From contig JARRRD010000003.1 in the NCBI GenBank assembly GCA_037381085.1, forward strand, positions 1 to 64,000: a stretch of 64,000 nucleotides of DNA, read 5' to 3'. This DNA comes from JARRRD01 sp037381085. GTDB lineage: Bacteria > Nitrospirota > Thermodesulfovibrionia > Thermodesulfovibrionales > UBA6898. Positions 8,185-17,559 of this stretch are shown piece after piece; position 1 is the stretch's first letter; each line of letters opens with the position of its first letter. The position numbers and the translations under genes were made by a program. The notes under the pieces were generated by a model. The model ran no database searches, was not told the origin of the DNA, and saw only the letters and a program-made list of their open reading frames with translations.

Positions 8185-10683
8185 TCATTCGAAGCTGATG
8201 AACCTTCTGGGGTCTGTTTTCTTTGCCACCGCGGCCGGGATCAACCCGGCCGAGAGAGTTGTGAGGAACAGGAGGACGATAACCGCCGAAAGGTAGAAGA
8301 GGGGCACACGCAGGCGTATCTCCCAGCCGAACGATATCTTATTGACTACCTCGATAAGAATTATGCTCATAAGCGGTCCCATTATCATGCCGAGCAGTAT
8401 GCCGGTCAACCCTATAGTGCCGGCGGAGAGGACGAGGACGTGCCTTATCTGTTTCCAGCTGCCACCCAGATACCTGATTATGCTGATCTCCCTTTTCTTT
8501 TCCAGTACGAGTGTGAGAAGCGTGGTGATTACGCCTATCATCGAGACGATGATCGAGATCAGCTCAATGGCGTAAGTGATGGCAAAGGTCTTGTTGAAGA
8601 TAGCCAGTACGCTGTCTCTCAATTCCCTGTTGTCCATGATCTCCACGGAATAGCGGGGAAGCAGTTCCTCCCTCAGACCGCGCACGATATTTTTCACGTC
8701 GGCCCCCTTCTTTATATACAGTCCGAGCTGCGTTGCGTCGTCCAATCCCCAGTATTTCCTGAGATATTTCCTGTCGAGATAGATGAACCCGGACGTCGTC
8801 GAGTAACTGCTGAAGACGGCTCTCACCGTAAAGGCCATATCACCTTTTGGCGTAGCGAGTTCTATCGTATCACCTTTCTTGAGATGATATTTCGTGGCAA
8901 GGTAAGAGGATATGCCGGCCTCGCGTCCTTTCCCGTAATCACGTGCGTGCGCGTATTTTCTCTGTACCTTGGTATCGCCGAACCCGGCCACTATCTTCCT
9001 TCCCATGAAGTTGATACGCAATGTCCGGAATCTATCGACGGCGGCGACCCCCGGATAGCCTTCGACCTTTCTGACGAGCGGGCCGGAAAGGGGGTAATAA
9101 CAGAAGTTGGACATACATGAGGCCGGTTTTATGTAAATGTCGGCGGCGATGTTCTTCTGTATCCATTCCTTCAGGGAAGCCCGGAAGGAAAATATCAGCA
9201 ACAGGAATGCGATGATCAGTGCGCCGCTGATGGCCACACTCATGAGAGCCACGGAGAACCTGTAAATGTTCCCGCTGATGTCCCCGGCACTCAGTTTCCC
9301 CGTCGCCCCGAAAAGCCCGGAGGAAACCCTCCTTATGCATTTCATGGAGAGGGCAAGGTAAAGCGGCGATGTTGAAGCGAAGCCGGCAATGATGAGGAGA
9401 ATGCCGGCATAGGCAAGTAGGGGGAAGTTGAATGGAACATACAGGTAATCGATGAAGGAGACGATTCCGCCGAGAGCGACAAGGCACAATCCGGCAAGAA
9501 AAAGATGCTTCATATATCTTCCGTATTTCCATTCGAAGGAGCCTTCGCGCGCACTTTCGTCGGGTCTGATCCGCGATGACTCGTACGCCGGCACAGCCGA
9601 TGCGATGAGGGATACGGCGACGCCCAGAAAAAGTGCGCTGACGGCATCCTTTCCGGAAAGAAGATAATCGGATACGGATACGGCTCCGTACATGGTCGAA
9701 ACGGTCTTTGCGACGGCCGTCACGGCGAAATAGGCCGCGACCTGGCCCAGCAATATGCCGAGCAGCGAACCTGCCAGGCCCAATATCAGCCCCTGGAACA
9801 GGAAGATCCCGATTACAGTCCTCTTGTCCATTCCCAGACTTCTCAGGATCCCGATCTCCGTTCTCCTCTTGACCACCGAGATGAATACGGTGTTGTAAAG
9901 AAGAAATATTCCCACGAGGACAGCGATGAGACTGATGAACTGCAGGTTGTAACGGAAGGACTTGAGGAGAGAACTTCTGTTTTCGATTATTGTCGTCTTC
10001 TTTTCGACGGCGAGGCCGGGAGGCAATATCTTTTCTATCTTGCCGGCTTCCTGCCTGCCGGCTGAAATGTCGATCCTCGACAGAAGGCCCGTCTTATGAA
10101 AATATTCCTGGAAGTTCCCCAGGTCCATGAAAACCGTGACTGCCGGCAGATTCCTCATGTTGAGAATGCCCGCCACCTTAAGGGCGTATCTTCCGTCGTA
10201 GACAAGGGCCCTCAGCGTGTCACCCTTCTTCAGAGAAAACCTGTCGGCAAATGCCCTGGATATGAGGATTCCGCCGGGGTCCGTGAAGATACTCTCCATG
10301 TTCAGACCGTCGGCCCCCGGGGTCTCAAGGTACGCCGCCGATCTTATAACGTCTATGCCGTTCAGGATGATGGTCTGCTTAAGGTCCGGCAGATAGGCGC
10401 CGACCTGGAGTACGGGATAGCTGCTGTTGTCCATTTCACGGATCTTTCTGTAGATCTTTTCGTTGAAATCTATACCGGACGCGTCGATAATTTCGAAATT
10501 GGCGTGGGGGGTGATTCCTCTGATGTCGGACTCGAATGAAGAGAGCGCCCTGTCGGATGCCGCCTTCACGCCGACGAAAAGTCCGACGCCGAGCGCAACG
10601 CCGATAACGGCGAGAAGAGTCAGGAACTTCTCGGACCTGATATTCCTGAGGACGAAGAGTCTTATTGATTTAGTGAATTTCAT
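8185..10683 (-). CDS. ABC transporter permease with two FtsX domains
   Basis: The 832-residue protein has one membrane segment near the N-terminus, a MacB-type periplasmic domain (about 40-240) and a first FtsX domain near 245-370 (FLLYNTVFISVVKRRTEIGI and ILRSLGM). Central membrane segments, a second periplasmic domain and a C-terminal FtsX domain (VLEKKREISIIRYLGGSW near 730) follow. This double layout is that of single-gene exporters which pull lipids or lipoproteins out of the inner membrane. The ATG overlaps the ATPase stop by one base (TGATG), so translation is coupled. With the AttH-like gene upstream it resembles Att-type export clusters. Confidence 0.9.
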   Translation of the reverse strand: MKFTKSIRLFVLRNIRSEKFLTLLAVIGVALGVGLFVGVKAASDRALSSFESDIRGITPHANFEIIDASGIDFNEKIYRKIREMDNSSYPVLQVGAYLPDLKQTIILNGIDVIRSAAYLETPGADGLNMESIFTDPGGILISRAFADRFSLKKGDTLRALVYDGRYALKVAGILNMRNLPAVTVFMDLGNFQEYFHKTGLLSRIDISAGRQEAGKIEKILPPGLAVEKKTTIIENRSSLLKSFRYNLQFISLIAVLVGIFLLYNTVFISVVKRRTEIGILRSLGMDKRTVIGIFLFQGLILGLAGSLLGILLGQVAAYFAVTAVAKTVSTMYGAVSVSDYLLSGKDAVSALFLGVAVSLIASAVPAYESSRIRPDESAREGSFEWKYGRYMKHLFLAGLCLVALGGIVSFIDYLYVPFNFPLLAYAGILLIIAGFASTSPLYLALSMKCIRRVSSGLFGATGKLSAGDISGNIYRFSVALMSVAISGALIIAFLLLIFSFRASLKEWIQKNIAADIYIKPASCMSNFCYYPLSGPLVRKVEGYPGVAAVDRFRTLRINFMGRKIVAGFGDTKVQRKYAHARDYGKGREAGISSYLATKYHLKKGDTIELATPKGDMAFTVRAVFSSYSTTSGFIYLDRKYLRKYWGLDDATQLGLYIKKGADVKNIVRGLREELLPRYSVEIMDNRELRDSVLAIFNKTFAITYAIELISIIVSMIGVITTLLTLVLEKKREISIIRYLGGSWKQIRHVLVLSAGTIGLTGILLGMIMGPLMSIILIEVVNKISFGWEIRLRVPLFYLSAVIVLLFLTTLSAGLIPAAVAKKTDPRRFISFE

Positions 10684-11345
10684 CAATCGGCCTGTCCGAC
10701 CGCTGGGTTTATGACACCGTCTTTGAGCAATACGCTCCCGCGTGCGAAGGCTGATATGTTCTGTTCATGGGTGACGAGAATAACGGTCTTGTTCGTTTCC
10801 CTTGCCAGTTCCCTTATGAGTTCCATGATCATACGCCCAGTCCTGCTGTCCAGGCTGCCCGTGGGCTCGTCGGCCAGAACAAGCTCGGGGTCGTGAATCA
10901 GGGCACGCGCGATGGCCACCCTCTGCTGTTCGCCGCCGGAAAGCTGGTGGGGATATCTCTGTGACTTTCCCTCCAGCCCGACACGCCGGATGAACGACCT
11001 GACCTTTTCGTCATTACCGCTGCCTTTCAGAAGCAGAGGCATCTCAATGTTTTCGAATACGGTCAGATTGGGAAGGAGGTTGAAGAACTGAAAGATGAAG
11101 CCGATCTTCTCTCTTCTGTAGCGCGTTAAGTGCTCGTCAGAGTAAGAGGAGATTGACTCGCCGGCTACGGAGACTGATCCGCTGTCCGGCCTGTCCATGC
11201 CGCCGATAATATTCAGGAGCGTCGATTTTCCCGATCCCGAGCTTCCGGTAACGGCCATGAACTCTCCCTTTTCCACACGCAGGTCCACGCCCTTCAAGAC
11301 GTGCGTGCTGCCGTAATATTTTTCCACACCTTTAAGTTCTATCAT
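10683..11345 (-). CDS. ABC transporter ATP-binding protein, LolD/MacB type
   Basis: The 220-residue ATPase has Walker A GSSGSGKSTLLN near residue 36, the Q-loop IFQFFNLLPNLTVFENIEMP, the ABC signature LSGGEQQRVAIARAL near 140, Walker B LVLADEPTGSLD and the H-loop ILVTHEQ. The phrase FFNLLPNLTVFENIEMPLL is typical of the LolD/MacB subgroup that powers FtsX-type permeases. It forms an operon with the permease that follows. Between it and the AttH-like gene upstream lies a MITE-like element. Confidence 0.95.
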   Translation of the reverse strand: MIELKGVEKYYGSTHVLKGVDLRVEKGEFMAVTGSSGSGKSTLLNIIGGMDRPDSGSVSVAGESISSYSDEHLTRYRREKIGFIFQFFNLLPNLTVFENIEMPLLLKGSGNDEKVRSFIRRVGLEGKSQRYPHQLSGGEQQRVAIARALIHDPELVLADEPTGSLDSRTGRMIMELIRELARETNKTVILVTHEQNISAFARGSVLLKDGVINPAVGQAD

Positions 11346-11410
11346 TCTCCGTTACCTTGAAACAAGCTGCTGTCAAATAAACCTTACAGTTTCACGTACA
11401 ATCTTAAAAA

Positions 11411-11576
11411 GAGAGGTGAATGTACTGAAAAAGGTCCATAACCTGAGGCTCCGCACTGCCCTTGGGCTTGGCGACGTCCGCTTTTCGAAAATCCACTCGA
11501 GGTTAAAATTGCGTTTACGTGAATCAAGATTAATAATTGCCGAATTTATGGACTTTTTCAGTATGTTCGCCTCCTC
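11411..11576. mobile_element. MITE-like element with about 31-base terminal inverted repeats
   Basis: The left arm (11411-11441) and the reverse complement of the right arm (11546-11576) share a core of TACTGAAAAA plus GTCCATAA and differ at only a few positions. The roughly 165-base element has no transposase. It fills most of the gap between the AttH-like gene and the ABC ATPase gene, which would normally be neighbours in one operon. Confidence 0.65.
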
Positions 11577-11624
11577 CATTATGCACCGCCGGGGTAGATC
11601 TATTCCTATCTGGCCATGCCTCGT

Positions 11625-12674
11625 TCAATATCCCGTTAATTCCACATATGCCCGTCCCTTTCCCGTACCTTCGACCTTGCAGGTACCCTCCCAGTAGGCG
11701 GGCCCTGTCGCGGGTGTTCCGGTCAGCTCCTGGTTTTCCATGAGCGGGGTGACTACAAGCTTCATGTCTTCCGCGGGTATTATTATTTGCCACTTTGAAG
11801 GATAACGTATGCCTGTTTTTGCGGACCGGTAATGGGCGAGAACGGTAACCCTGAATTCCTTTACGGAAAGATGCCTGTAACTGCCGTCCCTGAAGACGAG
11901 CGTACCTGCAGAGAAAGGGTCAATGGAACCGTCCCTGTGGCGAAGGAGATAAAGCATCATCTCCCGGCCGTCATCGAGCTGGATGGAGAACCAGTCCCAG
12001 CCGGTCTCGTTCTTCGCAAGTCCCCGCGACGACATTTCCCTGTCGAACCAGCTCTCCCCGTCAACGGGGTAAGTGTTGTCTCCGATTGTGAGAGTTCCCC
12101 TTGAGGCCAGTCTCGTATATGAAAAATAATATGAGGATATAAGAGGGGACTCTTCGGATTTTCTCGAATATCCATTTTCTCCGTTCAGGACTACAGGTTT
12201 GCCGGGGATGAGAAACAGGTCTATCGAATCGTGTTTCGAGCGTGCCGTCAGATGCATCTTCTTCATAGTGCCTTCAAGTGTGTTATCTCCGACCCAGACC
12301 TTAAGGTTGTGATTGTCCGCGCCTGCAAAACCGTAGGCGCCCGAGTCGGCCTTTTCCGTAAAATAGAATTTATCGCTGTTCACGTCGGAAATTGCGAAAT
12401 GTGAAATATAGATATTATCCACGCCGAACCTGGACCTATATTTTCTTTTCTGAACACCCACGACGAAGAAAGTAAGCTCATACCCGTATTCCCGTCCCTT
12501 AACATCTCTGAGATGTCCGGTAAAATACCACCACTGGACCCTGAAGTCCTTCCTGTAGTAAAAATCGCCGGGGAAATTCATTTTATAGCCCGGAGTTACG
12601 TCCCGGTATTCGCCTGCAAGTGTGCCGGAGACCATCAAAATCGATAACGCACAAGCCACAATTATGTGTTTCAT
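11625..12674 (-). CDS. AttH/CrtC-like lipocalin-fold protein, exported
   Basis: The 349-residue product begins with a signal peptide (MKHIIVACALSILMVSGTLAG) and continues with family motifs: FPGDFYYRKDFRVQWWYFTGHL, YGYELTFFVVGVQ, HFAISDV and GESWFDREMSS, then GWDWFSIQLDDGREMMLYLLR. These mark the AttH / hydroxyneurosporene-synthase-like family with two lipocalin-like barrels. The start at 12674 has AGGAAGGG upstream; a longer in-frame reading lacks a signal peptide at its N-terminus. The family is often encoded with an FtsX-type ABC exporter, as here, and probably handles a hydrophobic molecule. Catalysis is not established for such non-phototrophic members. Confidence 0.85.
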   Translation of the reverse strand: MKHIIVACALSILMVSGTLAGEYRDVTPGYKMNFPGDFYYRKDFRVQWWYFTGHLRDVKGREYGYELTFFVVGVQKRKYRSRFGVDNIYISHFAISDVNSDKFYFTEKADSGAYGFAGADNHNLKVWVGDNTLEGTMKKMHLTARSKHDSIDLFLIPGKPVVLNGENGYSRKSEESPLISSYYFSYTRLASRGTLTIGDNTYPVDGESWFDREMSSRGLAKNETGWDWFSIQLDDGREMMLYLLRHRDGSIDPFSAGTLVFRDGSYRHLSVKEFRVTVLAHYRSAKTGIRYPSKWQIIIPAEDMKLVVTPLMENQELTGTPATGPAYWEGTCKVEGTGKGRAYVELTGY

Positions 12675-13166
12675 ATGACATGCCCTTCCTAATAAGTTAG
12701 CATGAATAATCTTCGACGTTGAACATAATCTGCTGAGAGGGTAAGGCAACATACAGCCGATGCTCGCCGGACATGAAGAGACGGAGGAGATGGGTCCGGG
12801 GACTGAACCGCCGGCCCGGCACTGAAACATGGGACCTTTGGTTCAGTTTCGGTGGGTCAGAGCCGTTCTCCAATGGTTGCCGGGTCTGTCCGAAAATTTT
12901 GGAGAGTCACTCCTGTTTTGTCAACCCGACGTTGTAAATCCGTCCTCAAGGCCTTGTTCTGCAGATTTGTTTACAAGTGTGTCGTCAAGTCTTCAAGGTT
13001 ATGAGTAGTTTCAGGTTTCAGTATCAGAATGGCGGCTATGATATAATCATTGAGCGAAGTCGGGTGTCCCCGGCGAGCTAGACGGGGTGATGTTTTTCTT
13101 TGCTCTCCCGTTTTCCTGTTGCACGATAATCGCGGAAATCTGTCCAAGGACGAGGAGGGATTGATT
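12675..13166. other. Divergent intergenic region, AttH-like gene / CBS gene
   Basis: About 490 bases separate two divergent genes and must contain both promoters. The CBS gene's ribosome binding site GAGGAGGGA is at 13152-13160. I see no repeat, hairpin or gene in the rest. Confidence 0.4.
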
Positions 13167-13655
13167 ATGAAGGCAAAAGATCTGATGGTGCCCCTGTCGG
13201 ACTATCTGAGTCCCGACAGCACCGTAGAAGAGGCAGTGAGGCTTCTAATATCGGCAAAAAGGGGAGAGAGAAGGACAGGTGTCAAGGGGCTGCCGGTGTT
13301 GAACGCGTCGGGAAAGGCTGTAGGCATGCTGACCATGAGGGACATACTCAGGGCGGTTCTTCCCTCTTACATGTCGCTCATGAATTTGGGGGACTTCACG
13401 TGGGACGGTATGCTTGAGGAAATGGCCAGGAGGGTCTCGGGCAAGAAGATCGGCGAAATAATGAACCCTGAAGTGACCAGCGTGGGAGAGGACGCTCCGC
13501 TCATGGAATGTGTAGATCACATGATCAAGGGGAATTTCAAGAGACTGCCGGTGGTCGACGCAGCCGGGAAGGTTGTGGGCATGCTCTACGAAAGAGACAT
13601 ATTCCTCACTATCACAAAGGCGATGCATACGGGGCAGACGGACGGGCATGAATGA
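13167..13655 (+). CDS. CBS domain-pair protein
   Basis: The 162-residue protein consists of two CBS motifs: KAKDLMVPLSDYLSPDSTVEEAV with GLPVLNASGKAVGMLTMRDI, and IGEIMNPEVTSVGEDAPLMECV with RLPVVDAAGKVVGMLYERDI. Such pairs bind adenosine nucleotides and gate enzymes or transporters. The start is ATG 13167, preceded by GAGGAGGGA. Its TGA stop overlaps the ATG of the following transporter gene (ATGA), so the two products are likely made in fixed ratio. A role in nucleotide-sensitive control of that transporter is inferred. Confidence 0.9.
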   Translation: MKAKDLMVPLSDYLSPDSTVEEAVRLLISAKRGERRTGVKGLPVLNASGKAVGMLTMRDILRAVLPSYMSLMNLGDFTWDGMLEEMARRVSGKKIGEIMNPEVTSVGEDAPLMECVDHMIKGNFKRLPVVDAAGKVVGMLYERDIFLTITKAMHTGQTDGHE

Positions 13656-15016
13656 TCCCGGGGGCTGAGGGGACGAGCGGCCTTTCAACGGACACCTCGT
13701 TCTGGATCGCAACCGCAGTCTTCATCCTTTCATATGCGACTATTGTCTCTGAAAGGGTACACAAGACGATTGTTGCCCTGGCGGGGGCGTCGCTGATGCT
13801 GGTCTTCAGGATCCTTGAACAGCATGAGGCGTTCCGGCTGGAAGAGTTCGGGGTGGACTGGAACGTCATCTTCCTGCTTATTGCCATGATGGTGATCATC
13901 AACATCATGAGACCTACCGGCGTCTTTGAATACATCGCGATAAAGAGTGCGAAATGGGGCAAGGGGAGGCCGTTCAGGATCATGGTAATCTTTGCGGTCG
14001 TAACGGCCGTTCTGAGCGCCTTTCTGGACAATGTGACAACGGTCCTTCTGATATCGCCCGTAACCCTGCTGATAGCCGACGCACTGGAGGTCGATCCGAT
14101 CCCATACCTGATTTCATGCGCCCTGGCGTCCAACATAGGTGGGACGGCAACGCTGATCGGTGATCCCCCGAACATCATGATAGCTTCCAGGGCCCATCTG
14201 ACGTTCATGGATTTCATCTATAATCTCGCGCCGATCGTTGTTGTCATCATGGTCTTCTACCTGCTGGTGATCAGGCTGATATGGGGCAGGAAGCTGCGGT
14301 CGAGGGACGAACTGAAGGAAAGGATAATGGGCATGGATGAAAAGGAGGCGATCAAGGACCCCGTAATGCTGTGGAAATCACTCTTTGTTCTGGCGGTGGT
14401 TCTGGTGGGTTTTGTGTTCCACGGGACACTTCACTTTCAGCCTGCTACGGTCGCGCTTTTCGGTGCCAGTCTGCTGCTTCTGCTGTCGGGGAATAAGGAA
14501 CCGCACAAGGTCTTCGCCGAGGTCGAATGGCCGACGATTTTTTTCTTCATCGGACTCTTCATTATCGTGGGAGGCGTGGTAAAGGTGGGGCTTATAGAGT
14601 GGATGTCCGTAAAGGTGATTGAACTGACACGGGGCAGCATGTTAGCGACCAGTATGGTCGTAATGTGGTTTTCAGCCTTCGCTTCCGCGATTGTCGACAA
14701 CATTCCCTATGTTGCGACAATGAACCCGCTGATCATAGATATGGCCCATCGGATATGGCCCCACGAGACGGGGCTCAGCCTCCTGCAACACGCGGACCTT
14801 ATGCCTATTTGGTGGTCCCTTGCGCTGGGTGCCTGTCTGGGAGGCAACGGGTCCGCCATAGGCGCCTCGGCCAATGTGATCGTCGTGGGAATGTCCGAGA
14901 AGGCGGGCAGGAGGATATCGTTCGTGAAATTTGTCCTGTACGGGTTGCCGATCATGGTCATGACGGTCGCGATTGCCACGGCATATGTGTGGGTGAGATA
15001 TTATATTCTGCGCTGA
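13652..15016 (+). CDS. ArsB/NhaD-family ion transporter
   Basis: The 454-residue membrane protein has about 11-12 hydrophobic segments. Family motifs are present in both halves: AFLDNVTTVLLISPVTLL and ASNIGGTATLIGDPPNIMIA in the first, ASAIVDNIPYVATMNPLI and GACLGGNGSAIGASANVIVVG in the second. This inverted-repeat pattern with twin helix-break loops defines the ion transporter superfamily that includes NhaD Na+/H+ antiporters and ArsB. The transported ion cannot be told; sodium/proton exchange or an anion are both possible. It overlaps the upstream CBS gene by four bases. Confidence 0.88.
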   Translation: MIPGAEGTSGLSTDTSFWIATAVFILSYATIVSERVHKTIVALAGASLMLVFRILEQHEAFRLEEFGVDWNVIFLLIAMMVIINIMRPTGVFEYIAIKSAKWGKGRPFRIMVIFAVVTAVLSAFLDNVTTVLLISPVTLLIADALEVDPIPYLISCALASNIGGTATLIGDPPNIMIASRAHLTFMDFIYNLAPIVVVIMVFYLLVIRLIWGRKLRSRDELKERIMGMDEKEAIKDPVMLWKSLFVLAVVLVGFVFHGTLHFQPATVALFGASLLLLLSGNKEPHKVFAEVEWPTIFFFIGLFIIVGGVVKVGLIEWMSVKVIELTRGSMLATSMVVMWFSAFASAIVDNIPYVATMNPLIIDMAHRIWPHETGLSLLQHADLMPIWWSLALGACLGGNGSAIGASANVIVVGMSEKAGRRISFVKFVLYGLPIMVMTVAIATAYVWVRYYILR

Positions 15017-15154
15017 CACGTTGATAAATATTTTTGGACAGTGAAGCTGCAATGTGTATAAAATGAACAGAGACGCTGCGCTGGTGGTGAAAGTGAATAT
15101 GGTGCCGATAAATGCCGAGTCTCACTCACTTCATATAAAAAAGAGGAGGATGAA

Positions 15155-17134
15155 ATGGCCGACACAAAGAATATCGATGTTTTGCTGGCGGAGAAGAGAA
15201 CATTCCCGCCGTCCAGGGAATCAAGCGACAAGGCCCACATAAAGAGTTTTGAGGATTACGAAAGGATTTATAAAAGGTCCGTCGAGGACCCCGAGGGCTT
15301 CTGGGCGGAGATGGCCGAGCGGCAGCTGACCTGGTATAAGAAGTGGGACAAAGTCCTTGACTGGAGCTTTGAAAAGCCGGAGATAAAGTGGTTTCAGGGC
15401 GGAAAAATCAACGCGTCATACAACTGCCTGGACCGCCACGTCACAACGGTGAGACGGAACAAGGCTGCGATCATATGGGAGGCCGACGACGGCCACTATA
15501 AGACGTTTACTTACCAGCAGCTGTATCACGAGGTGAACAGGTTTGCCAACGTCCTGAAGAAGCATGGTGTGAAAAAGGGCGACCGGGTGACGATTTATCT
15601 TCCGATGATCCCGGAGCTCCCCGTTGCCATGCTAGCGTGCGCCAGGATCGGAGCGATACACAGTGTTGTCTTCGGCGGGTTCAGCGCCCAGGCACTTAAA
15701 GACAGGATCCAGGACTGCAAGGCGAAATTGGTGATAACCGCCGACAGGGGCGTCAGGGGTGGAAGACAGGTTGCGCTGAAGGCGAATGCGGACGTAGCGG
15801 TCCAGGAGTGTCCCACGGTGGAAAGAATGATTGTGGTTAGCAGGACCGACGGCGGCGGCATGGACATGGAGCCCGGCAGGGACGTCTGGTGGCATGAAGA
15901 GATGGGAGCCCCGGATATTTCGAATTACTGCGAGCCCGAGCAGATGGACGCGGAGGACCCTCTTTTCATCCTTTATACATCGGGATCTACCGGCAAGCCG
16001 AAAGGGGTATTGCATACCACGGGAGGGTATCTGCTCTATACCGACCTGACATTCAAGTGGATATTTGATTATCACGAGGAAGATATCTATTTCTGCACGG
16101 CCGATATTGGGTGGGTGACCGGCCACAGTTATATATTGTACGGACCTCTGGCCGAAGGGGCCACGAGCCTTATGTTCGAGGGCGTCCCGACTTATCCCGA
16201 CGCCGGCAGGTTCTGGGAGATCGTGGACAAGCACAGGGTCAATATCTTTTACACGGCGCCTACTGCGATAAGGGCATTGATGAGGGAGGGAGAAAGCTGG
16301 GTCGAAAAGCATGACCTGTCTTCCCTGAGGGTCCTGGGTACGGTGGGCGAACCGATAAACCCGGAGGCCTGGATGTGGTATCACCTGCACGTCGGAGGAG
16401 GCAGACTCCCCATAGTGGACACGTGGTGGCAGACGGAGACGGGTGGCATACTGATTACTCCCCTTCCCGGTGCGATGACACTGAAGCCGGGCTCCGCCAA
16501 CCGGCCGTTTCCCGGTGTGGTGCCAAGGGTATTGAAAGAGGACGGTTCCCCCGCGGGGGTAAACGAAGGCGGATACCTCGTAATCGAAAAACCCTGGCCC
16601 GGAATGCTCAGGGGGACATTCGGCGACCTGGAAAACAGGCGCATCAAGGAGGTGTATTTCTCCAGATTTCCCGGCAAGTATCTGAGCGGTGACGGGGCCA
16701 GGGTCGATGAGGACGGCGACTACTGGTTGATGGGCAGGATAGATGATGTCATCAATATCTCGGGACACAGGCTCGGAACTGCCGAGGTCGAGTCTGCCCT
16801 TGTAAGTCATGAGGCCGTGGCGGAAGCAGCAGTGGTCGGGTTTCCTCACGATGTCAAAGGTGAGGGTATTTATGTCTATGTGACCCTGAAAGAGGGGATC
16901 ACCCCGTCGGATGAACTGAAAAAGATACTGGTGGGGCATGTAAGGACCGTTATAGGCCCGATCGCAACACCCGATAAGCTCCAGTTCGCGCCCGGACTGC
17001 CGAAGACAAGAAGCGGAAAGATCATGAGGAGGATCCTCAGAAAAATTGCATGGGGCCAGGTGGAAGAACTTGGTGATACGTCAACGCTTGCCGATCCGTC
17101 GGTCGTCAACAGTCTGGTAAAGGAAAGATTATAG
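15155..17134 (+). CDS. acs: Acetyl-CoA synthetase (AMP-forming)
   Basis: The 659-residue protein has the normal Acs length. It carries the AMP-binding P-loop YTSGSTGKPKG near residue 273, ADIGWVTGHSY, the adenylation motif DTWWQTETGG near 425 and the GRIDDVINISGHRLGT hinge near 528. The C-terminal catalytic lysine sits in PKTRSGKIMRR near 620, the site acetylated in homologues. It activates acetate to acetyl-CoA through acetyl-AMP. The ATG has GAGGAGG just upstream. It may be transcribed with the CBS/transporter pair 138 bases before it, or from its own promoter. Confidence 0.97.
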   Translation: MADTKNIDVLLAEKRTFPPSRESSDKAHIKSFEDYERIYKRSVEDPEGFWAEMAERQLTWYKKWDKVLDWSFEKPEIKWFQGGKINASYNCLDRHVTTVRRNKAAIIWEADDGHYKTFTYQQLYHEVNRFANVLKKHGVKKGDRVTIYLPMIPELPVAMLACARIGAIHSVVFGGFSAQALKDRIQDCKAKLVITADRGVRGGRQVALKANADVAVQECPTVERMIVVSRTDGGGMDMEPGRDVWWHEEMGAPDISNYCEPEQMDAEDPLFILYTSGSTGKPKGVLHTTGGYLLYTDLTFKWIFDYHEEDIYFCTADIGWVTGHSYILYGPLAEGATSLMFEGVPTYPDAGRFWEIVDKHRVNIFYTAPTAIRALMREGESWVEKHDLSSLRVLGTVGEPINPEAWMWYHLHVGGGRLPIVDTWWQTETGGILITPLPGAMTLKPGSANRPFPGVVPRVLKEDGSPAGVNEGGYLVIEKPWPGMLRGTFGDLENRRIKEVYFSRFPGKYLSGDGARVDEDGDYWLMGRIDDVINISGHRLGTAEVESALVSHEAVAEAAVVGFPHDVKGEGIYVYVTLKEGITPSDELKKILVGHVRTVIGPIATPDKLQFAPGLPKTRSGKIMRRILRKIAWGQVEELGDTSTLADPSVVNSLVKERL

Positions 17135-17172
17135 GGATGGACGTCGTACAAGGAAATTGAATACGGCGATAG

Positions 17173-17334
17173 TTTACCGCAGAGACGCAGAGGGCGCAGA
17201 GAGTGTTATTTATATATTTCTGCTGAGAGGGCAGAAATATATAAACCGCCATCATGAGCTTTTTTGTTTTCCGGCCTCTAACCGGAAAACAAAATTAACA
17301 GTATCTCTGCGAACTTTGCGTCTCTGCGGTGAAA
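17173..17334. repeat. MITE-like element with outer terminal repeats and two internal hairpins
   Basis: Outer inverted repeats of about 31 bases (17173-17203 and 17304-17334) share ACCGCAGAGACGCA. Inside are two perfect 13-base hairpins: 17211-17223 with 17231-17243, and 17262-17274 with 17282-17294, each with a seven-base loop. The whole can fold into a three-way cruciform. No protein is encoded; an open frame across it is only the repeat itself. Confidence 0.85.
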
Positions 17335-17441
17335 ATATATTGGCTTCGGCTTTGCCGGTGTAGAATCTACTTCAAAATTGAACTCTTATGATATCCGCTT
17401 TTTGTGTCATTCCGGCTTGTCCGGAATCTTTCTTTGTTTGT

Positions 17442-17500
17442 GGAAGGATTCCCGACGCCTGCCTGCCGGCAGGCAGGCGCTTCGCTTGCGGGAATGACAG
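17442..17500. repeat. Dispersed palindromic repeat, copy 2
   Basis: This is the complete counterpart of 1-59, with a perfect 24-base palindrome at 17456-17479 and the same CGCTTGCGGGAATGACA tail. To its left, TGTCATTCC at 17406-17414 is the inverse of the GGAATGACA end. A larger stem spanning 17406-17499 is therefore possible, and that may be the true element. Confidence 0.85.
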
Positions 17501-17559
17501 CCTTGAACCGAGAAGCGATTTTGAGACAGCTTCCAGGCCTATGAGGCCCCTTACGCCTG

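Noticed and set aside
15632..16939. 435-codon open frame antisense to acs
   Set aside because: It lies entirely within a well-conserved gene on the other strand, has no ribosome binding site and resembles no protein; it follows from codon bias.
17157..17363. Open frame of 68 codons after acs
   Set aside because: It is formed by the three-stem repeat element and has no ribosome binding site.
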